Shown: positions 1-9,120, counted from the first letter of the stretch. The stretch is DNA of 64,000 nt from Leptospira biflexa serovar Patoc strain 'Patoc 1 (Paris)' (GCF_000017685.1 NC_010602.1:2249501-2313500); one strand, 5' to 3'. A program made the numbers and translations. Notes: generated by a model not told the origin, from the sequence alone.

Positions 1-2
1 AC

Positions 3-2183
3 ATCCCTGAACTACGAGCCATTTCCCTCTACTTAGAAAAAAGCCACAGGCACCCCTTTCAAGAGAATACATTAATCGTCGAAACTCCCAAAGAAAAATA
101 TAATATACCCACAAAAAATGGAATCACACTCATCGAAAAACTAAACCTTATATTACAAAAACATAATCCTGATATCATTTTATCTTCATTTGGTGACCAA
201 GTCATCTTTCCCTATCTCTTTAAAACAGCCCAAGAATGTCACCTAACAACCGAATTCGATAGAGACAAAACAAGTTTGATCCGACGTTCCATCCAAACCC
301 AAGGCACCAGTTTTAACACCTATGGTACCATCGTATTCCGAGCACCGTCCTATCCTTTATTTGGAAGATGGCATATCGATTCCCGGAATAGTTTTGTATA
401 CAAAGAAGCAGAACTCATCGGAATCATTGAACTCTCGCGTATCTCCAGATTACCAATCCAAAAAATGGCAAGGGCATCCACAGGAAAAGCACTCACCTAC
501 ATCGAAGTAGATGTAGCCCTTCGCATGAACTATCTTGTTCCTTGGCAAAAAAGCGCGCTCGAATCAGAAAAATCCGCCTTACAATTATTAAATGCAGATA
601 AGGGCGGACTCGTTTTCCAAGCCGATATCCAAAATGGATTTGTATTAGAAAACGTGGCACAGCTCGATTTCTCTCAAATGTATCCAAACATTATGGTCAA
701 ACACAACATCAGTCCAGAAACGATCAATTGTCTATGTTGCGAAGATGACCCAAATGTAGAAAAAGTTCCCTCCCTAGGTTACCGAATTTGCGCAAAACGA
801 AAAGGGATTGTCTCTGAAGCATTGGCACATATCGTCCAAAGAAGGAATCATTACAAAGAACAAAAAAGAAATAACCATCCAAATCTATTAAACATCCAAT
901 CAAAACAATCTAGCTTAAAATGGATGTTGGTTACGTCATTTGGTTATTTAGGTTATAGAAATGCAAAATTCGGAAAACTGGAAAGTCATGAAGCAGTTAC
1001 AGCTTTTGGTAGAGAAAAACTTATCAATGCAAAAGAAGTATCAGAAGAATTCCAATACAAAGTTGTACATGGAATTACCGATAGTATTTTTATCCAAAAA
1101 AAGGACACAACACCGATCACCAACGAAGACCTAACATTCCTTTGTTTAGAAATTGAAAAACGCACCAAAATCAAAATGGAAATAGAAGGAATTTATTCTT
1201 GGTTATGTTTTCCACCTTCCACCCAAGATGAAAAACTCCCCGTTGCTAACCGATACATGGGACGTTTCATCGATGGGCAGTTCAAGGGTAGAGGGATCAT
1301 CACAAGAAGAAAAGATTTTCCAAACTTTATAAAAGATGCGCAAAACAAAATGATCCAATGGATGTGCCAATTTAAATCCATTTCGGAAATGCAAAAAAAA
1401 GAATCCGAAATTTTGAACCTATTCTTTTATTATGATCAAAAACTAACAACGGGGAATCTCAACTGGAAAGACCTTGTCATCCAAAAATCGACCTCAAAAG
1501 AACCAGAAGACTATACCGTAGATGCGCCAAGTACAATCGCTGTCAAAGACCTACTTGCGATGGGTGTCCATGTGCAAGCTGGTGAAAAAATAAAATACAT
1601 CGTCATCAATCAAAAATCCGATAAAAAAGGAGAAAGATACCTCACACTCGAACGAATGGAGCAAAAAGAAAATCCAAAGAAACAAATAGATGATAAAAAC
1701 GTCCCATCAAATCCTTCCCTATACCAAAACAGTTCACCAAAATATAAGAAAATTGAAAAAAGAATTGAAACATTAGAACAAAATTCAATCCAAAATGTAA
1801 CAGAAAACTCAAAAATCAATTCAAAAATCAACCAACGAACAATTGCTAAATACCAAATCCACGAACCACCGAACCAATTCCATATCCAAGAAAATATAGA
1901 AAACGAAGCGCATAGTATCACAAATAAAATAAACAAACCGAACGATTTTACATCAGAATGTAGCAATAGTCCGTTCAAATTTACCAACCAAACACCAAAA
2001 TACGATCAACACTACTATAGATCACTACTAGTAAAGTCTTTTAAAGAAATATGGGTCGGAATCTCTAGTTTCAAAAACTTTGAAATACTAATCAGCAATG
2101 AAACATTTTTACCCTTTGCTTTTGAAAAAAGCCAAAACTACTCAAAAAACATCAATAAAACTAATTCCATTTTTATTGCATAA
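3..2183 (+). CDS. DNA polymerase family B, 5'-truncated by window
   Basis: The frame is open from the first bases of the window, so the start lies to the left; 726 codons are visible. The first 90 residues resemble the exonuclease part of family B polymerases (HNPDIILSSFGD near residue 55). Motif A is seen as LDFSQMYPNIM near residue 221, motif B as LKWMLVTSFGYLGY near 305 and motif C as HGITDS near 356. The usual motif C is YGDTDS, so the first Asp is replaced by Ile while the second is kept. The last ~180 residues are Asn/Lys-rich and low in complexity, unlike a normal polymerase tail. It would copy DNA, probably in repair or translesion synthesis (family knowledge). It is the only non-cassette gene here and reads in the same direction as the array. 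Confidence 0.85.
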   Translation: MPELRAISLYLEKSHRHPFQENTLIVETPKEKYNIPTKNGITLIEKLNLILQKHNPDIILSSFGDQVIFPYLFKTAQECHLTTEFDRDKTSLIRRSIQTQGTSFNTYGTIVFRAPSYPLFGRWHIDSRNSFVYKEAELIGIIELSRISRLPIQKMARASTGKALTYIEVDVALRMNYLVPWQKSALESEKSALQLLNADKGGLVFQADIQNGFVLENVAQLDFSQMYPNIMVKHNISPETINCLCCEDDPNVEKVPSLGYRICAKRKGIVSEALAHIVQRRNHYKEQKRNNHPNLLNIQSKQSSLKWMLVTSFGYLGYRNAKFGKLESHEAVTAFGREKLINAKEVSEEFQYKVVHGITDSIFIQKKDTTPITNEDLTFLCLEIEKRTKIKMEIEGIYSWLCFPPSTQDEKLPVANRYMGRFIDGQFKGRGIITRRKDFPNFIKDAQNKMIQWMCQFKSISEMQKKESEILNLFFYYDQKLTTGNLNWKDLVIQKSTSKEPEDYTVDAPSTIAVKDLLAMGVHVQAGEKIKYIVINQKSDKKGERYLTLERMEQKENPKKQIDDKNVPSNPSLYQNSSPKYKKIEKRIETLEQNSIQNVTENSKINSKINQRTIAKYQIHEPPNQFHIQENIENEAHSITNKINKPNDFTSECSNSPFKFTNQTPKYDQHYYRSLLVKSFKEIWVGISSFKNFEILISNETFLPFAFEKSQNYSKNINKTNSIFIA

Positions 2184-2557
2184 GATGTAAAAAAAAACTA
2201 AAAAAATGAAATAACTAACCCCCTCTCCGTTACGAAAAAACACCACCAAACAAAAAAATATTTGAACTCAGGATCTTCGAATCAAGAATCAGATTCACTT
2301 TTCGCTCAATGGGAGTGAGGGGGCGAAGCTATGCCTAGCCCCAAAAAACCCGACAAAAAACAAACCAAACAAAATAATTATGTCACATATCCAAAAAAAA
2401 ACCAACTTACCTCAGTATGCGCACAAAACTAAACATACGCTTATTAAACACTTAAATCATAATATACAAAAAAACAACTATAACCGCCCCAATCTAGATA
2501 ATTCACAATCCATTTCAAAACAAATTACGGCATAATAAAAACATACAGTTAAATTTC
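2184..2557. other. Junction between polymerase gene and cassette array
   Basis: No ORF of useful size is present. A possible weak hairpin, GGGGC (near 2319) with GCCCC (near 2338), could be part of a terminator for the polymerase gene. The sequence left of the first GTTATGC box does not contain the L arm, TAGTTCG spacer or GC-rich core found in every attC-like site, so this is not a degenerate attC. A GTTAAAT ten bases before the GTTATGC box could be a second simple recombinase box. Confidence 0.5.
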
Positions 2558-2568
2558 GTTATGCGTAA
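2548..2568 (+). other. Candidate attI-like insertion point (left end of array)
   Basis: GTTATGC at 2558-2564 is the first box of the array. The bases after it pair with the 3' end of cassette 1 at 3287-3303, so the cassette begins here. Upstream sequence is AT-rich and unlike attC. By integron logic the insertion point is between G2558 and T2559. There is no integrase gene within the visible 2.5 kb, so calling this attI rather than a fossil junction is an inference. Confidence 0.4.
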
Positions 2569-2600
2569 TGCCATAAAACTTTAAATTATTAATAGCTGAC

Positions 2601-3281
2601 ATGGAAATAAAACCAACGTTTGATCATTTTCTCATTTATTCTCAAAACTTAGAATCAGATTTTAAAAGATTTAAAGATCGTTTTGACTTTCCAATTATAT
2701 ATCCGATAACAAATTACGGTGTTTTCTCAAGTTGTATGTTTGCCTGTAAAAACTCCATTTTAGAGTTGGTAAACTATGAGAATCCAAAAATTCCAGAAAA
2801 TTACAAGGGATCGACAATTTGGTTCTCTGGATTTGCATTGAAATCTGACCTAACTATAGATAAAATATTGTCAGGTTTAACAAATTCTAACCTAAAAATA
2901 TCTGATATTATTATTCAAAATGTAAAAGATAAAGATGGAAACAATATTCCGATTACCAAAATTCTGATGATTAATGAATTATTCAATTTTTTCCAAGTCT
3001 TTTATATACAATACTTAAATAGATTTTTAGAAGAAAAATTTATCGAAACTTCTAAAGAAGCAAAATGGGAAATTCTTAGTTTCGAAGTAAATGAAAATCA
3101 GTCAGATACAATTAGTGAAAAATTAAAAAATGCCGGTTTTTCTTTTTTCAAAAATGATATTTTTTACGATAACAATAAAATAAAGTTTACATTAAAAAAA
3201 TCGAATTTCGATTTTCCGATAGTTAGCTCATTTCTATTAAAATCAAACAAAGAAATTGTTGATTTGGTAAAGTTTTTCTAA
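2601..3281 (+). CDS. VOC/glyoxalase-like domain protein (cassette 1)
   Basis: This is a 226-residue soluble protein. The first ~60 residues (FDHFLIYSQNLE, then a Cys-containing strand and ILELV) resemble the start of glyoxalase/VOC-fold proteins, which bind a metal and a small substrate in a paired beta-alpha-beta fold. The C-terminal half is not recognisable to me. There is no signal peptide. It is alone in the first cassette, starting 43 bases after the GTTATGC box. Substrate is unknown and the fold call rests on a short region. Confidence 0.5.
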   Translation: MEIKPTFDHFLIYSQNLESDFKRFKDRFDFPIIYPITNYGVFSSCMFACKNSILELVNYENPKIPENYKGSTIWFSGFALKSDLTIDKILSGLTNSNLKISDIIIQNVKDKDGNNIPITKILMINELFNFFQVFYIQYLNRFLEEKFIETSKEAKWEILSFEVNENQSDTISEKLKNAGFSFFKNDIFYDNNKIKFTLKKSNFDFPIVSSFLLKSNKEIVDLVKFF

Positions 3282-3296
3282 AAAATATGGCACTAC

Positions 3297-3460
3297 GCAT
3301 AACATCGGCTAAACACTGCGCTTCGGGTCTGACGCCCTCGCTTGGCCTTCGGCACATTCCTCTCCGTCACACTCCTTGCAACGCAAGGAGATGTGCCGAC
3401 GCTAACGCCTCCTCCGGAGGCTCAGCTCCGAGGAACGTCGTTTAGCCTCGTTCGTTATGC
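3297..3460 (+). repeat. attC-like site 1
   Basis: Left box GCATAAC, right box GTTATGC. Inner stem CGGCTAAAC with GTTTAGCC; third stem TTCCTC with GAGGAA. The arm before the left box (ATGGCACTAC) pairs with the start of cassette 1. Confidence 0.85.
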
Positions 3461-3481
3461 GTAATAGTGCAAAATTTCATT

Positions 3482-3943
3482 ATGAAAATTAAGAATTTCA
3501 AATCAGCAATGCATAATTTTACACATTCATTCCTTAGCATTGATTATACACATAGTGGAAAACTAGCAGTTAATGTGTTGTTAAAACTTAAATCCGAAGA
3601 AAATATTTCCATTGTTGAATTTGACTTTATAAATACTATTATTTCACCCAAAATAGCAATAGACGATGATAGTTTGATTCTTTTAAAAGATTATCAAAAC
3701 TGGTTACCGAAACATTTAAGAAATCATAATTGCGATTACACGCAACTAGAATGTCTAAATATAATTACTCAACTTAACAAGAATAATATATTCAAACCAA
3801 AAACTATGGAGAATACATTTCAAATTGAAATAGAATCAGAAACAACTTATAAATTGAAAAATCGAGAAAAACAGTCTTTTAAATTATCTTTAATTGAAAT
3901 CATAAATGCGAACTATCTTGAGAATGGAATTCCTAATCTGTAA
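3482..3943 (+). CDS. Hypothetical protein (cassette 2)
   Basis: This is a 153-residue soluble protein of no family I recognise. I prefer the ATG at 3482 over the in-frame GTG at 3467, because the GTG lies inside the conserved cassette-end arm. It contains no membrane segment. It is the only gene of its cassette; about 115 bases of AT-rich sequence follow before the attC-like site. Confidence 0.6.
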   Translation: MKIKNFKSAMHNFTHSFLSIDYTHSGKLAVNVLLKLKSEENISIVEFDFINTIISPKIAIDDDSLILLKDYQNWLPKHLRNHNCDYTQLECLNIITQLNKNNIFKPKTMENTFQIEIESETTYKLKNREKQSFKLSLIEIINANYLENGIPNL

Positions 3944-4059
3944 ATCTTGTTGATAAGAGAATTTTAAATATAAAGTTCTGTATTTACGCTCTGTCTTACA
4001 GATTACGTTTATACAATTTCATTTAAATGAGAAAATATTTGAAGCATTAGCACTACTAC

Positions 4060-4220
4060 GCATAACAGCGACTTACCGCTACGCTTCGGGACAAGCCCTC
4101 GCTCGGCCTGCGGCAAATTCCCCTTCTGGCATTCGCCTTGCTTACGCAAGCTACATGCCAGTCCCTAACGTCCCGAAGGGACTCAGGGTCGGGGAACTTC
4201 GGCAAGTCTATTCGTTATAC
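4060..4220 (+). repeat. attC-like site 2
   Basis: Left box GCATAAC, right box GTTATAC. Inner stem GACTTACCG with CGGCAAGTC (one mismatch); third stem TTCCCC with GGGGAA. The spacer before the right box is TATTCG, one G shorter than usual. Confidence 0.85.
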
Positions 4221-4318
4221 GCAATTCAAAAAGCTTTTTTTTTGAGAATCGAGGATTTTTAAATATGTTTACTAATAAACAAACTTACTTAATGTTTTTT
4301 TTGTGAAGGAGACCTAAT

Positions 4319-4711
4319 ATGATTAAATATGGATACACAATTCTATATGTTGAAAATGTACAGAGAACAATTGATTTTTATGAGAACGCATTTAACTATA
4401 CTCAAAAATTTATTACGCCAGAAAGTGATTATGCGGAATTGGAGACTGGTGAGACTGTTCTAGCTTTTGCCTCTTATGATGTAGCAAAGTATAATGAAAT
4501 TGATATTGTAAAATCAGATTCGCACAAAATACCACCAGCGTTTGAATTAACTTTTGTAACAAATGATATAATAAACGACTTAAAAAAAGCAATTGATGCA
4601 GGTGCAAAATTAGTAAAAGAACCATCATCTAAGCCTTGGGGACAGATTGTAGCATATGTTCAAGATATAAACGGTTTTTTAATAGAACTATGCACTCCTA
4701 TTGAAAAATAA
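4319..4711 (+). CDS. VOC family protein (glyoxalase/bleomycin-resistance fold)
   Basis: This 130-residue protein has the length and pattern of a single-domain VOC protein. It opens with an ILYVENVQRTIDFYENAF-like segment, has a central FELTFVTNDI strand and ends with IVAYVQDINGFLIELCTP. Such proteins bind a divalent metal and act as lyases, dioxygenases or drug-binding resistance proteins; the substrate cannot be read from sequence. A strong ribosome site (GAAGGAGA) lies just upstream. It is the first of two genes in cassette 3. Confidence 0.85.
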   Translation: MIKYGYTILYVENVQRTIDFYENAFNYTQKFITPESDYAELETGETVLAFASYDVAKYNEIDIVKSDSHKIPPAFELTFVTNDIINDLKKAIDAGAKLVKEPSSKPWGQIVAYVQDINGFLIELCTPIEK

Positions 4712-4784
4712 AACAAAACTCACCTTTGTTTTACAACTTTAAAATAGGAAAAAAACATAATTTAATAAAATTTAGGAGTAAGTA

Positions 4785-5135
4785 TTGAAAAAATCAAACG
4801 ATGAAAAAGTTCAGTATTTTCTTGATGAAATCAAAATCAAAAATGAGGGTCAATTTAAAATCCTTCAGAAATTACGTGAATTAGTCTTCAAAGCTCATCC
4901 AAAAACCATTGAAAGGATTATGTATGGTGGAATCATGTTTTCATTGAGTGAGGATTTTGGAGGAATATTTTTAAGCAAAAATCATATTTCTTTTGAGTTT
5001 GGAAAAGGATTTTTGTTGAAAGACACAAAAAAACTACTGGAAGGAACTGGAAAATTTCGCCGTCACCTTAAACTTTTTTCTATAGAAGATATTAAAAATA
5101 AGGATGTCGATTTCTATATAAAACAAATAGGGTAA
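4785..5135 (+). CDS. DUF1801-like protein (cassette 3, second gene)
   Basis: This 116-residue protein resembles the DUF1801 (YdhG-like) family: an N-terminal helix, then IERIMYGGIMFSL, a FGKGFLL strand and an RRHLKLF segment near the C-terminus. The fold is related to frataxin-like domains; biochemical role is unsettled. A TTG start is chosen because GGAG lies 7-8 bases upstream. It follows the VOC gene by 73 bases inside one cassette, so they may be co-transcribed. Confidence 0.7.
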   Translation: MKKSNDEKVQYFLDEIKIKNEGQFKILQKLRELVFKAHPKTIERIMYGGIMFSLSEDFGGIFLSKNHISFEFGKGFLLKDTKKLLEGTGKFRRHLKLFSIEDIKNKDVDFYIKQIG

Positions 5136-5222
5136 ATAATTAATATCCTGAAAAAAAAGTTAGCTTCAAAATTCATTAAAATCTAACTTATTGAATAAAA
5201 TCTTATATAGTTTTTGAACTGC

Positions 5223-5384
5223 GTATAACAGCGCCTTAACGCTTCGCTTCGGCACAAGGCCTCGCTCGGTCTGCGACACATAGGCTTCTGGCACTCCCCT
5301 TGCAGTCGCAAGTGTCGTTCCAGTCCCTAACGTCCCGTTCGGGACTCAGGGCCAGCCTACGTCGTTAAGGCTAGTTCGTTATTT
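5223..5384 (+). repeat. attC-like site 3
   Basis: Left box GTATAAC, right box GTTATTT (rare). Inner stem GCCTTAACG with CGTTAAGGC; third stem ATAGGCT with AGCCTA. The arm before the left box (GAACTGC) pairs with the start of cassette 3 over about 19 positions with one mismatch. Confidence 0.85.
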
Positions 5385-5410
5385 GCAATGGCCTAAAAAA
5401 TTAATTATTT

Positions 5411-5854
5411 ATGGATAAATTGGAAGAGAAAGCTTTATCAGATATTAATGAATATGGATGTCATATTCTACATGTAATGGAGGATGAGGAGAATCCCTGC
5501 TTTAGTTACTCAATAGGAATTCAAAAAGTATCGAACCAGTCTGAAATTATCATTACCGGGTTAAAATTTGAACTTACACATAGTATTATTAACAATTATA
5601 ACAACCAAATCAAGTTAGGTAAAAGTTTCAAAACAGATACCTTTTACAGTGGTTTTTTAGAAAACTTTGATGTTATGTTCAAAAACGTTAACAAGATATA
5701 CTTTAAAGAATATTTTGGTTGGGCTAGATGGCTATATAAAGGAGATAATTTTAATGCTCTTCAATTAATTTATCCCGATGTAGATGGTATCTGGCCTTGG
5801 CAGGAAAATGCCTCTACCGATTTTAAATGGTTTATTCCGAATCTATATGATTGA
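5411..5854 (+). CDS. DUF4262 domain protein (cassette 4)
   Basis: This is a 147-residue protein of the DUF4262 type. It opens with a DINEYGCHILHV segment, then PCFSYSIGI, then an EIIITGLKFELTHSIIN helix, and a C-terminal Trp-rich stretch (WARWLYKG, WPWQEN). The family has no established function, but members often sit beside immunity-type proteins. Its stop overlaps the start of a broken DUF1851 gene, suggesting the pair was once an operon within the cassette. Confidence 0.75.
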   Translation: MDKLEEKALSDINEYGCHILHVMEDEENPCFSYSIGIQKVSNQSEIIITGLKFELTHSIINNYNNQIKLGKSFKTDTFYSGFLENFDVMFKNVNKIYFKEYFGWARWLYKGDNFNALQLIYPDVDGIWPWQENASTDFKWFIPNLYD

Positions 5855-6286
5855 AATAATAAAACAGATTAATGATAGCTGGAGTTTGACAGGACTTTCG
5901 GCCTATCAAATTATACAAATCAATGATTTTGGAAATATAATTATTTAAGATAAAAAAGATCAAATATGACGGATGTGTCCTGAAGACCTAAGCTGTACAA
6001 TTATTGCAGAAAACTTAACCGAATTTGAAATTCTTAAAAATACAGAAGAGTTCATTATTGATTGGGATATGAATAATCTAATCGAAATTGCATATTCGAA
6101 ACATGGAGCTTTATCAACTGATAGAAAATATTGCTTAAAATTCAAAGTATTTTGGGCGGTACTTACACGTATGATAATATTGGAAAAGCGAAATTTCTGG
6201 AACTGATTTCTGCCTCTGGTAGTTTTGCATTGCAAATTAAAGATCTACCAGACGGAAGCGAAATAAAATTAATTGCAACTGACTAA
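5847..6286 (+). pseudogene. DUF1851 (T6SS immunity Tdi1-like) gene, degenerate
   Basis: From ATG 5847 the frame gives an N-terminus ending FGNIII, then a TAA at 5946-5948. In the same frame a TGA occurs where the family has Trp (family pattern WRICPEDL; here stop-RMCPEDLSC). Near 6150 the reading frame shifts by one base in a run of T, after which LGGTYTYDNIGKAKF and a normal C-terminus follow to TAA 6284. Two nonsense changes and one frameshift make it a decayed gene. Its ATG overlaps the stop of the DUF4262 gene by 8 bases. Confidence 0.75.
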
Positions 6287-6308
6287 TATTCTATTATTAG
6301 GCCACTGC

Positions 6309-6470
6309 AAATAACAGCGACTTACCGCTACGCTTCGGCACAAGGCCTCGCTCGGCCTTCGGCAAATTCCCCTTCTGGCATTCGCCTTGCCTTCGCAAGC
6401 TACATGCCAGTCCCTAACGTCCCGTTGGGACTCAGGGTCGGGGAACTTCGGTAAGTCTAGTTCGTTATGC
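6309..6470 (+). repeat. attC-like site 4
   Basis: Left box AAATAAC (rare), pairing with the GTTATTT that opens cassette 4; right box GTTATGC. Inner stem GACTTACCG with CGGTAAGTC; third stem TTCCCC with GGGGAA. Confidence 0.85.
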
Positions 6471-6499
6471 GATATGATTTAAAATAAAACGGAAAAAAT

Positions 6500-8161
6500 A
6501 TGATTAAAATAGAACACATTGAAATTTTAAATTTTAGATCAATTGTCTCTGAATCGATAAAATTCGGATGCAAAGAATATAATGTGATCGTAGGGGCAAA
6601 CAATTCAGGTAAATCCAATATCCTTCGAGCATTAGAGTTATTTTTTAATGGAACAATTGATAGAAAAAAATATTCTTTCGAATTAGATTTCCCGAAAGCA
6701 ACAAGCATATTAGCTAAGCAGACCACACAAATTTCTATTGAATTCTCATATGATCCAAATAAAGAAAAAAAAATAGATTTGGCCTTAACTGACATAGAAA
6801 AAAACACAAAACAGAAAAGATTAAGTAACAACAGGTTACTACTTCGTTTGAGACTAAATAAATCAGGTGAACCACAATGGAATTTTATAGGTAGAGCGGG
6901 AAACCTAAATATCAAACAGGAGTTAATAGATAAAATAGTCGATGTGGTTTTAAATTCAGTACGATTTAAATATATACCTATTGGAAGGGATATTTTACAT
7001 ACAATTCAACGAGAAATAAGTGAAGAATTGGTTAGAACAATATTTAGTGGATGGAGCGGAAGTTCTGTAAAATATAGACAAAAAATTAATACCTCTCTTT
7101 CAAATCTTATAGATGATCTTAAACCGCAACTTTCAGCGAGCAGCCAATCTATCACCAATTCATTACAACAAGTTTTTTCCGAAATAAAAGAATTAGAACT
7201 CAAATTACCATTTGATTCAGTAGAATCGATGCTGACATTTCTAATTCCCGATTTGACAGATCATTACAAAACCTCCTTAGATTCAAAAGGTGCAGGAATT
7301 CAAACTAGTAGCTTATTATTCTTTCTTAAATATCTAGCCGACAACCACCCTCAAAGACATAATGCAGTCACCACTTTCATCTGGGCAATTGAAGAACCAG
7401 AATCATTCTTACACCCTTTAAAACAAAGAGGTGTCTCTCAAATCTTGAAAGAATTTTCAAGAGAAGTACAAACATTTATATCGACTCACTCAGGAAATTT
7501 CGTCAATCAAGAACAGGAAACTCAACTATTGGTAGTTGAAAAAGATTCATCTGCTCCATACTCAACAATTATAAAAAGTAATAAATATGATGATGCGAGG
7601 GAATCACTGGGAGTTTCCTTAATCGATTCGATGTTTCTAAAAAAAACAAATATCATTCTAGAAGGTCCCTCGGATGAAATTTTATTTCAAGGATCTTTAC
7701 TTAAATTACATGAAGGAAAGAAAATTAACTTAAATCCGGAAGACGTTAAATTTTTCACGGGAAATAATTGCAATTCCGCCTGCTTACTATTTGAAGCCTA
7801 TTACCCATTGACAAAAACTGGAGAAGTAAGAAATATTCTGATAATTGACGGCGATGATGCAGGAAAAAAAGCATAAAACGGCCTTCAAAATCGTATGAAA
7901 AATAATGGTATCAATTTAAAAGCAAATCACGATTACTTTATTTTACCAGCTTTCACTGAATCTTTGATATCAGAAAATCTAAAACAAAAAATAATTACAG
8001 AAAGACCATCTCAAATAAATTATAGTGAAAACACAAATAAAGATATTATTCATTTTGAACTGCGTGAGGGAAGTAAGATAAAAGCAGCCACACGAATCAT
8101 CGAGTTATCCAAAATTGAAGATTTGGACGAATTTCAGAATATAATTGAAATGATTCAATAA
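6500..8161 (+). pseudogene. OLD-family ATP-dependent nuclease, interrupted by in-frame stop
   Basis: The first 458 codons encode an ABC-type ATPase with Walker A GANNSGKS (residues 32-39), an EEPESFLHP Walker B/signature region near 298, a STHSGNF switch near 328, and a C-terminal Toprim domain beginning ILEGPSDE near 388 with DGDDAG at 450-455. A TAA at 7874-7876 stops the frame just after the Toprim DxD motif. The same frame then stays open for 94 more codons to 8161, giving a normal-looking Toprim tail. OLD nucleases act in phage and plasmid defence. The single nonsense codon suggests recent inactivation, although a truncated product remains possible. It is alone in cassette 5. Confidence 0.75.
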
Positions 8162-8171
8162 AAATCACATC

Positions 8172-8333
8172 GCATAACAGCGCCTTAACGCTTCGCTTCG
8201 GGTCAAGCCCTCGCTCGGTCTACGACACATTCCTCTCCGTCACGATTCTCGCTACGCAAGAATACGTGCCGACGCTAACGCCTACTCCGTAGGCTCAGCT
8301 CCGAGGAACGTCGTTAAGGCTAGTTCGTTATGC
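8172..8333 (+). repeat. attC-like site 5
   Basis: Left and right boxes GCATAAC and GTTATGC. Inner stem GCCTTAACG with CGTTAAGGC; third stem TTCCTC with GAGGAA. The hairpin core reads CGATTCTCGC, a different subtype from most sites. Confidence 0.85.
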
Positions 8334-8373
8334 GACATTTATAAATTCAAACTTAAAAAGAAAAGGAACAAAA

Positions 8374-9120
8374 ATGGAAAAGTGTTTTATTATACAGCCA
8401 TTCGATGGCGGAAAATTCGATAAAAGATATGAAGACATCTTCAAACCAGCAATCTTAAACGCTGGATTAGAACCATATAGAGTTGATCAAGACATAAACT
8501 CTATAATACCAATTGACGAAATAAATGACAATATAAGAGATGCTTCAGTCTGTCTTGCCGATATTACAATCGATAATCCGAACGTTTGGTTTGAACTTGG
8601 TTTAGCCATTGCTTACGGAAAAGATACAATATTAGTCTGTTCAGAGGAACGTTCGACAAAGTTTCCTTTCGACATTCAACATCGAAATATAATAAAATAT
8701 AAAAACGAATCAGCAAGTGATTTTGAAAAATTAAAGGAATCAATAGAAAACAAAGTAAAAGCCTTTTCTTCAAGAAAAAACAACATGGCTCAGCTGTCTA
8801 AAAACGTAATAAAAGAAACAGAAGGATTGGACTCGAATGAAATAGTAGTTTTAGTCTCTGTAGCAGAAAGTTTTGATCTAGCCGATGATGGACTCTCTAC
8901 TTATCAAATCAAAAACGAAGCAGAAAAAGCTGGATACACAAAAATTGCAACTACTTTAGCTTTAAAAAAATTAACATCTATTGAATATCTCTCTCCTAAA
9001 AACAAGATAGAGGAATATTCAAATGAACCATATACAGTTTACTCAATAACAGACAATGGAATGCAATGGCTTTTAGATAACAAAAGCAAATTAGTATTAA
9101 AAACAAATGAATATCAATAA
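8374..9120 (+). CDS. TIR/deoxyribosyltransferase-like protein with C-terminal winged helix (cassette 6)
   Basis: This 248-residue protein starts with FIIQPFD (residues 5-11), then a segment ending CLADIT and the conserved DNPNVWFELG (67-76), followed by AIAYGKDTILVCS. This is the Rossmann-like fold shared by nucleoside 2-deoxyribosyltransferases and bacterial TIR-like proteins; the Glu of WFELG sits where the catalytic Glu is expected. Residues ~150-245 look like a winged-helix DNA-binding region (YQIKNEAEKAGY, ITDNGMQWLL). A role as a nucleotide-sensing or NAD-cleaving defence protein is an inference. Confidence 0.6.
   Translation: MEKCFIIQPFDGGKFDKRYEDIFKPAILNAGLEPYRVDQDINSIIPIDEINDNIRDASVCLADITIDNPNVWFELGLAIAYGKDTILVCSEERSTKFPFDIQHRNIIKYKNESASDFEKLKESIENKVKAFSSRKNNMAQLSKNVIKETEGLDSNEIVVLVSVAESFDLADDGLSTYQIKNEAEKAGYTKIATTLALKKLTSIEYLSPKNKIEEYSNEPYTVYSITDNGMQWLLDNKSKLVLKTNEYQ

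Noticed and set aside
1610..1987. 125-codon reverse-strand ORF
   Set aside because: It is a shadow of the Asn/Lys-rich C-terminal region of the DNA polymerase gene.
276..2183. TTG start at 276 for the polymerase gene
   Set aside because: The frame is open to the first bases of the window and the upstream residues match exonuclease-domain sequence, so the gene starts further left.
3297..3460. tRNA or rRNA genes in the GC-rich segments
   Set aside because: The GC-rich folds do not give a cloverleaf or a conserved TPsiC arm; all are explained as attC-like sites.
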